Position numbers and translations under genes: made by a program. A stretch of 17,197 nucleotides of DNA from Bacilli bacterium (lineage in GTDB: Bacteria > Bacillota_I > Bacilli_A > RF39 > UBA660): positions 1 to 17,197 of the forward strand of contig JAEDJT010000033.1 of assembly GCA_016296185.1 (NCBI GenBank), in the 5' to 3' direction. The notes below the pieces were generated by a model that made no database searches, was not told the origin of the DNA, and was given only the letters and a program-made list of their open reading frames with translations. Positions within the stretch are counted from its first letter, which is position 1. Each line of letters starts with the position of its first letter. Below are positions 12,951-17,197 of this stretch, piece after piece.

Positions 12951-13282
12951 TAATACATTTAGATGAAGATATTTTTAACGTTGTTAAAAATGGAACTAAA
13001 ACTGTAGAAGTAAGACTATATGATGAAAAAAGAAAGAATATTAAAGTTGGTGATAAATTAACTTTCTTAAAAAGACCATTAGATTTAGAAACTATAGATG
13101 TTGTTGTTACTAAATTAGAAGTATTTGATAGTTTTAATTCTTTAGTTGATAAATATGATATGAAAGATATCTATTTAGAAAATGCTAGTCGTGAAGACTA
13201 TTTAAAATTAATGGAAAGATTTTATAGTAAAGAAGATGAAATGAAATATGGTGTTCTTGCTATAAGCTATGAGGTGATGTAA
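12947..13282 (+). CDS. ASCH-domain protein
   Basis: This 111-residue protein matches the ASCH fold, a PUA-like beta-barrel thought to bind RNA or nucleotides. The signature VVKNGTKTVEVRLYD (K-x-G-x-K-x-x-E-x-R, residues 12-26) is followed by IKVGDKLTFLKR and, after a helical insert, YGVLAISYE. The start at 12947 is chosen because GGAGG (12939-12943) precedes it. It overlaps DUF1294 upstream (ATGA) and the NUDIX gene downstream (TAATG), placing it in a tight three-gene unit. Confidence 0.8.
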   Translation: MIIHLDEDIFNVVKNGTKTVEVRLYDEKRKNIKVGDKLTFLKRPLDLETIDVVVTKLEVFDSFNSLVDKYDMKDIYLENASREDYLKLMERFYSKEDEMKYGVLAISYEVM

Positions 13283-13731
13283 TGAAGAGAAGTTCAGGAA
13301 TATTACCATACAAGTTTGAAGATGGTAAGTTACTAGTTTATTTAGAAAGACCAGGAGGACCTTTTTGGTCTGGTAAAAATAGATGGAGTGTTTGTAAAGG
13401 TGAACATCGTAAGGGTGAATCTTCTTTAGAAGCTGCTGTTAGAGAGTTTAGAGAAGAATCTGGATTTGATATTAATGGTGATGAATGTATTTATATTGGA
13501 AGTTATAAACAAAAGAGTAATAAATTAGTTACTATGTATATAGTTAATCAAGATTTAGATGTAACTAAAATGACTAGTAATACTTTTGTAAGAGAGTTTC
13601 CTCATGGATCAGGTATTATGAAAGAATTTCCAGAAATGGAAGAAGGTAAATGGTTCTTAGTAGATGAAGCTAGAGAAGTAATATTTGATGGCCAAAAGAG
13701 AATGCTTGATAAATTAATAAATATGTTATAA
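13282..13731 (+). CDS. NUDIX hydrolase (COG4119-like)
   Basis: This 149-residue hydrolase carries a complete Nudix box at residues 40-62: Gly40, Glu46, Arg54-Glu55-Phe56, Glu58-Glu59 and Gly61-Phe62, the metal-binding and catalytic helix. The N-terminal RSSGILPYKF...LLVYLERPGGPFWSGKN resembles COG4119 NUDIX proteins (RSAGLLLY...HPGGPFW..K), whose substrate is not well settled. It overlaps the ASCH gene by TAATG with the SD GAGGTGAT, implying coupled expression. Its stop codon is within the -10 element of the next gene. Confidence 0.9.
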   Translation: MKRSSGILPYKFEDGKLLVYLERPGGPFWSGKNRWSVCKGEHRKGESSLEAAVREFREESGFDINGDECIYIGSYKQKSNKLVTMYIVNQDLDVTKMTSNTFVREFPHGSGIMKEFPEMEEGKWFLVDEAREVIFDGQKRMLDKLINML

Positions 13732-13732
13732 T
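13724..13732 (+). promoter_or_regulatory. Extended -10 promoter overlapping the NUDIX stop codon
   Basis: TGT-TATAAT (13724-13732) contains the NUDIX TAA stop and ends 20 bases before the ATG at 13753. Confidence 0.5.
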
Positions 13733-13752
13733 AAGCATTGGAAGTGAGTTAT

Positions 13753-14580
13753 ATGGATTTATATATTAAATTATTTGCTTTATTTATAATTTATTCATTT
13801 GTTGGATGGATTATTGAAGTATTATTTGTTTTCTATGATACTAAAAAATTAGTTAATAGAGGATTTTTAGTAGGTCCATTATTACCTATATATGGTTGTG
13901 GTAGTTTATTAATGGCTATATTCTTATCTAGATATAGTAATCAAATAATAACTTTATTTGTAATGGCTGTATTTATATGTTCTATATTAGAATATTTTAC
14001 TAGTTATATTATGGAAAAGTTGTTTAAACTTAGATGGTGGGATTATAGTGATAAAAGATTCCAAATAAATGGTAGAGTATGTTTAGAAAATGCATTCTTA
14101 TTTGGAATATTAGGTTTATTAATGGTTTTATTTATTAATCCATTCTTTAATAATTTATTAGATATGATTCCTATAATGATTCTTAGAATAGTAGTTGGTA
14201 TTGTATTTGTATTATTCTTAATAGATTTAATTGTTTCATTTTATGTTATTAAGAAATTTGGTAATGTTGCTAAATCTGTTAATAAAGATAATACTGCTGA
14301 AATTACTAAAAAAGTTAGAGAATACTTTATTAAAAAAGGTGGATTATACGAGAGAATTACTAAGGCCTTTGATTTTGAAGCTTCAGAACGTTTAATTAAA
14401 GATGTAGCTTCTAAAGCTATTAATACTGTTAATAAAGCTAAAGATACGGCTATAAGTAAAGCTCAAGAAACTAAAAAGAGTATAGAAGCTGAATATAAGA
14501 AAACTATTGAAAAATTAAATAAAGAAATAGAAGAAGCTAAAAAGCTTAGGGATAAAAAAATTAATAATATTGAAAAGTAG
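13753..14580 (+). CDS. CmpB-type (ABC transporter type IV-like) membrane protein with helical tail
   Basis: This 275-residue protein has about five membrane helices. The pattern FIIYSFVGWIIEVLF, then KKLVNRGFLVGPLLPIYGCGSLL and DYSDKRFQINGRVCLENAFLFG, fits the PF06541 family (putative ABC transporter type IV, 'CmpB'). Members are often found without an obvious ABC partner, and the role is unknown. The C-terminal ~90 residues are a charged amphipathic helix (KAKDTAISKAQETKKSIEAE...) resembling a coiled coil. The start at 13753 is preferred over 13738 because GGAAGTGAG precedes it. The SWIM gene follows after 9 bases. Confidence 0.75.
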   Translation: MDLYIKLFALFIIYSFVGWIIEVLFVFYDTKKLVNRGFLVGPLLPIYGCGSLLMAIFLSRYSNQIITLFVMAVFICSILEYFTSYIMEKLFKLRWWDYSDKRFQINGRVCLENAFLFGILGLLMVLFINPFFNNLLDMIPIMILRIVVGIVFVLFLIDLIVSFYVIKKFGNVAKSVNKDNTAEITKKVREYFIKKGGLYERITKAFDFEASERLIKDVASKAINTVNKAKDTAISKAQETKKSIEAEYKKTIEKLNKEIEEAKKLRDKKINNIEK

Positions 14581-14589
14581 TGATATTTT

Positions 14590-15615
14590 ATGTTTAAGAA
14601 AAAGAATATGTCTATATTTGAAAAGATAGATAAATATTTAACTAAATTAAATCATGAATGTGTTATGTCTATATTTTTAGATGGTTATAATGGTAATGAT
14701 ATTTTTATTAGATTTGATTATTGTAGAGATATTATGACTTATAAAGTTATATGGTGTGATTTAAAATTCTTTGATGAAAAGAAAATGGATAAATATTTAA
14801 ATATGCAAATGATAACTAGTGGTTTAGCTAATAAGTTAGTTGATTGTTTAGCTCTATTACAATTAAAAGATGATGCTATTTTAAATGATAAAATTATTGG
14901 CGATAGAGTAGAAATAGTTAGTTATCAACAAGAACAAATACATGAATATATATTTGATAGATTCTTACCATTAGAATGGGAAAAGTTAATTGATCCTATT
15001 GTAATAATATTTTCTTATTTACCTAGAAGTATGGAAGTTATATTAAATGAAATGTTTGGTAAATTTGATGGTTTAGAAAATAAATATAATATGTTAAAAC
15101 CAGTTAGATTTAATTATATGTCTGATGAAGAAGATATTGATTTCTTTACACCGGATGTTATGACTTTAGGTAATAAGTTATATAAGGATAATAAGATTAT
15201 GTTCTTGGAAAAAGTAGAAGATAGATATATTGGTATGGTTGCTGGTTTATTTAATAGCATAGTAGTAGTCAAAGAAATAGATGATAAACATGTATTTATG
15301 TGGTGTAATTGTAAAAAAGATACTTATTGTAAACATTTATATGCTGCTTTATTAGGGATTAGAAATAAGAAATTTAATAAGTTTTATAAGGTTACTTATA
15401 AAGGACATAAAGATGAACCTTTATTAAATAAAATTAGTCATCACACTATATTTAATTGTTATGGATTAGATGGAGATAATATACAATATATTAGTAATGA
15501 TTTAACTTTTGAAAAAGTTCCTATATTAGATCATAATGGTAATTGTATGTTTAAAGTTATTGAAGATGATGATGAATTAACTTTTTCAAAAGCATTTGAA
15601 AAATATGATAAATAA
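14590..15615 (+). CDS. SWIM zinc-finger protein
   Basis: This 341-residue protein carries a SWIM-type zinc motif at 239-249 (C-N-C, five residues, C-K-H) in WCNCKKDTYCKHLYAALLG. SWIM modules bind DNA or protein partners and in Firmicutes often accompany SWI2/SNF2 helicases. None is visible here. The N-terminal ~200 residues are unrecognised and may be a partner-binding region. The start at 14590 follows AGTGAT, which overlaps the previous stop codon, so the two genes are probably one operon. Confidence 0.8.
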   Translation: MFKKKNMSIFEKIDKYLTKLNHECVMSIFLDGYNGNDIFIRFDYCRDIMTYKVIWCDLKFFDEKKMDKYLNMQMITSGLANKLVDCLALLQLKDDAILNDKIIGDRVEIVSYQQEQIHEYIFDRFLPLEWEKLIDPIVIIFSYLPRSMEVILNEMFGKFDGLENKYNMLKPVRFNYMSDEEDIDFFTPDVMTLGNKLYKDNKIMFLEKVEDRYIGMVAGLFNSIVVVKEIDDKHVFMWCNCKKDTYCKHLYAALLGIRNKKFNKFYKVTYKGHKDEPLLNKISHHTIFNCYGLDGDNIQYISNDLTFEKVPILDHNGNCMFKVIEDDDELTFSKAFEKYDK

Positions 15616-15641
15616 AAAGTATTAATTATAATACTTTTTTT
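15614..15641 (+). terminator. Intrinsic terminator just after the SWIM gene
   Basis: The arms AAAAAGTATTA (15614-15624) and TAATACTTTTT (15629-15639) with loop ATTA are followed by T residues. The stem begins at the stop codon (15613-15615). Confidence 0.85.
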
Positions 15642-15644
15642 ATA

Positions 15645-15653
15645 TGGTATAAT
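15645..15653 (+). promoter_or_regulatory. Extended -10 promoter for the ABC-transporter operon
   Basis: TGG-TATAAT (15645-15653) comes three bases after the upstream T-tract and ends 17 bases before the ATG at 15671. GGTGAT (15660-15665) would be the first bases of the transcript. Confidence 0.6.
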
Positions 15654-15670
15654 TATGTTGGTGATAATAT

Positions 15671-16189
15671 ATGAAAACTTATCTTAAATATATTGAAACA
15701 GTTAAAAATATTAGTGAGAATAATTATAATGATTTTATTAATGGTTATAAATTAGGAGATATTGTTAAGAATTATATTTTATTAATGTTATTTATTATAT
15801 TCTTATTTATATATTTACCTAATATAGGTTTAATAAGTTATATTGTATTAATATTGTCATATGTTGTTGCTATTGTTTGGTTCTTTAGAGATTTGTTAAG
15901 AAGAAGAACAATAATAGGGTTAGGTAAAAAAGGTTTTGTTATTGCAATATTTGGTTTAAATAAAAATAAGTATATTAATTTTCATGAAATATTATTTGAT
16001 AATATTAGATATATTTCTTTTGGTGGTTATATAACTAAATCTATTAATATTTCATTTATTGATATTGATGGTAGATTAAAAAAATATAAAATAGCTGTTA
16101 GTAGAATTAATAAGGTATTAGATAGTTATTATAATATTACTAATAAGGTATTAGAGATGCAAAAAGAATTTGATAGAGGTGATTTTTAA
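15671..16189 (+). CDS. Small two-helix membrane protein in an ABC-transporter operon
   Basis: This 172-residue protein is not recognised. Two membrane helices (about 35-50 and 54-72) are followed by a basic stretch (RDLLRRR) and a soluble C-terminal domain of short beta strands (GKKGFVIAIFG, INISFIDIDGR) ending in a helix, loosely like a PH/YcxB-type domain. It overlaps the ATPase gene by one base (TAATG), so it is probably an accessory subunit of the transporter or a protein made with it. Confidence 0.6.
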   Translation: MKTYLKYIETVKNISENNYNDFINGYKLGDIVKNYILLMLFIIFLFIYLPNIGLISYIVLILSYVVAIVWFFRDLLRRRTIIGLGKKGFVIAIFGLNKNKYINFHEILFDNIRYISFGGYITKSINISFIDIDGRLKKYKIAVSRINKVLDSYYNITNKVLEMQKEFDRGDF

Positions 16190-16905
16190 TGTTAGAAATT
16201 AAGAATTATTCAATGGAATATTTTAAAGGCAAAAAGGTAGTTGATGGTATTAATCTTTGTGTTAAAGATGGAGATATTTGTGCTTTTGTAGGTCGTAATG
16301 GTGCAGGTAAATCTACTACTATTAAATCTATTGTTGGTATTAATCATATTACTGAAGGTGATATTCTGTTAGATCAAGTTAGTATTAAAAATGAACCTGT
16401 TAAGTATAAACATATGATAGGTTATGTTCCTGATAATCCTATATTATATGAATATTTAACTGGTATTCAATATTTAGAGTTTATTGCAGATATGTATGAT
16501 TTAACTGAAAAAGAAAGAGTTAGTCGTATTGAAGAATATGGTAAAAGATTTGAATTATTTAATGAATTAGGTGATTTAATTAGTAGTTATTCACATGGTA
16601 TGAAACAAAAGTTAGTATTAATAGCTACATTTATGCATGATCCTAAGTTATATATATTAGATGAACCTTTTGTAGGATTAGATCCTAAAGCTTCATTTAC
16701 TTTAAAAGAAGAATTAAAGAAGAAAGCTAAAGAAGGGAAGATTGTGTTCTTCTCAACTCATGTACTTGATGTTGCTGAAAAGTTATGTAATAAAATAGCT
16801 ATTATTAAAAATGGTAGATTAATTATTGATGGTAAGATGGAAAAGGTAATAGAAGATAAATCATTAGAAGATGTATTTATGGAGTTAGTTGTAGATAATG
16901 ATTAA
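16189..16905 (+). CDS. ABC transporter ATP-binding protein
   Basis: This 238-residue ATPase has Walker A GRNGAGKST (35-43), signature YSHGMKQ (134-140), Walker B LYILDEP with Glu159, a D-loop (GLDPKA) and the switch His191 (STHVLD). The usual Q-loop Gln is replaced in IGYVPDNPILYEYLTG, as in several ABC-2-type exporter ATPases. It couples ATP hydrolysis to export by the permease encoded next. The substrate is not predictable. It overlaps the permease gene by 8 bases. Confidence 0.95.
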   Translation: MLEIKNYSMEYFKGKKVVDGINLCVKDGDICAFVGRNGAGKSTTIKSIVGINHITEGDILLDQVSIKNEPVKYKHMIGYVPDNPILYEYLTGIQYLEFIADMYDLTEKERVSRIEEYGKRFELFNELGDLISSYSHGMKQKLVLIATFMHDPKLYILDEPFVGLDPKASFTLKEELKKKAKEGKIVFFSTHVLDVAEKLCNKIAIIKNGRLIIDGKMEKVIEDKSLEDVFMELVVDND

Positions 16906-17197
16906 TGTGGTTAAATTAATAATAGTTAACTTATTAGGATTATTTGATTTAAATAAAATATTAATTGCTAGAGATAGTGGTGTTAAGAGTAATAATGAAA
17001 AGAAATTAATTATAGTAGGTATATTAATATTTGTAATTATATATATATTAAATACTTTATTTAAAATTATTACTTTTGATAATCCATTATATATATTTAT
17101 AGTAGGTTTTATTATTAGTACAATTATTTCTATAATAGTTAGTAGAATGACTGTAGAAGATACTATATTTAAAAGTAATGATATTGATATGTTGTTT
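16898..17197 (+). CDS. ABC-2-type permease, 5' part, cut by the window end
   Basis: An open frame of 100 codons runs to the window edge without a stop, starting at ATG 16898 and overlapping the ATPase gene by 8 bases. It begins MINVVKLIIVNLLGLFDLNK and has two membrane helices at about 37-58 and 63-82. It ends in FKSNDIDMLF, which resembles the 'FGSKDYDLL..LPI' turn of large ABC exporter permeases (often near 500 residues). Placement after the ATPase supports this role. Confidence 0.7.
   Translation, partial: MINVVKLIIVNLLGLFDLNKILIARDSGVKSNNEKKLIIVGILIFVIIYILNTLFKIITFDNPLYIFIVGFIISTIISIIVSRMTVEDTIFKSNDIDMLF

Noticed and set aside
1..17197. Mycoplasma-type code (TGA read as Trp)
   Set aside because: Trp is TGG throughout, and TGA acts as a stop in two ATGA overlaps.

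Overview
The window is about 17.2 kb of very AT-rich DNA. Almost every gene is read on the + strand, intergenic gaps are tiny, and Shine-Dalgarno (SD) sites are strong (GGTGAT, AAGGAG, GAGGGG). Promoters are sigma-A-like and intrinsic terminators are frequent. TGG encodes Trp throughout, and TGA is a real stop in two ATGA gene overlaps (10973-10976 and 12947-12950), so this is the standard bacterial code and not the Mycoplasma code. The oxygen-sensitive glycyl-radical ribonucleotide reductase points to an anaerobe. The best reading is a host-associated, low-GC, small-genome Firmicute (Bacilli/Erysipelotrichia/RF39-like). The exact lineage is inference. I see no CRISPR array, tRNA, rRNA, insertion sequence or integrase.

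Layout. 1-3.0 kb: a DUF739-like small protein, a lipoprotein L,D-transpeptidase, a GtrA-family membrane protein and a protein like the DUF2207 C-terminal region. 3.0-5.3 kb: a putative SAM-binding protein, a 295-base gap holding a candidate minus-strand small RNA, a small unknown gene, and a dNTPase-like HD protein. 5.3-9.2 kb is the metabolic centre. A Crp/Fnr-family regulator on the minus strand diverges from an nrdD-nrdG-dut operon, with one perfect palindrome between them placed like a class II activator site. 9.2-12.7 kb: an unknown two-helix membrane protein behind the best consensus promoter in the window, YidD, a DUF3592-like membrane protein, a small unknown gene and a secreted, membrane-anchored surface protein. 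12.7-15.6 kb: DUF1294, ASCH, NUDIX, a CmpB-type membrane protein with a charged helical tail, and a SWIM zinc-finger protein. 15.7 kb to the end: a small membrane protein, an ABC ATPase and the start of its permease, cut by the window edge.

How the genes work together. NrdD with its activase NrdG reduces ribonucleoside triphosphates, UTP included, directly to dNTPs. The dUTPase encoded in the same operon removes the resulting dUTP. The neighbouring HD protein could degrade dNTPs, so 4.3-9.2 kb may be a dNTP-pool module under the local Crp/Fnr regulator. The rest is mostly envelope and membrane biology with many unknowns.

The strongest general pattern is extreme compaction of expression signals. 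Terminator stems start inside, or within a few bases of, the stop codon. Extended -10 elements (TGnTATAAT) then sit only 15-20 bases before the next start codon, so the predicted mRNAs begin at or just before the SD itself.
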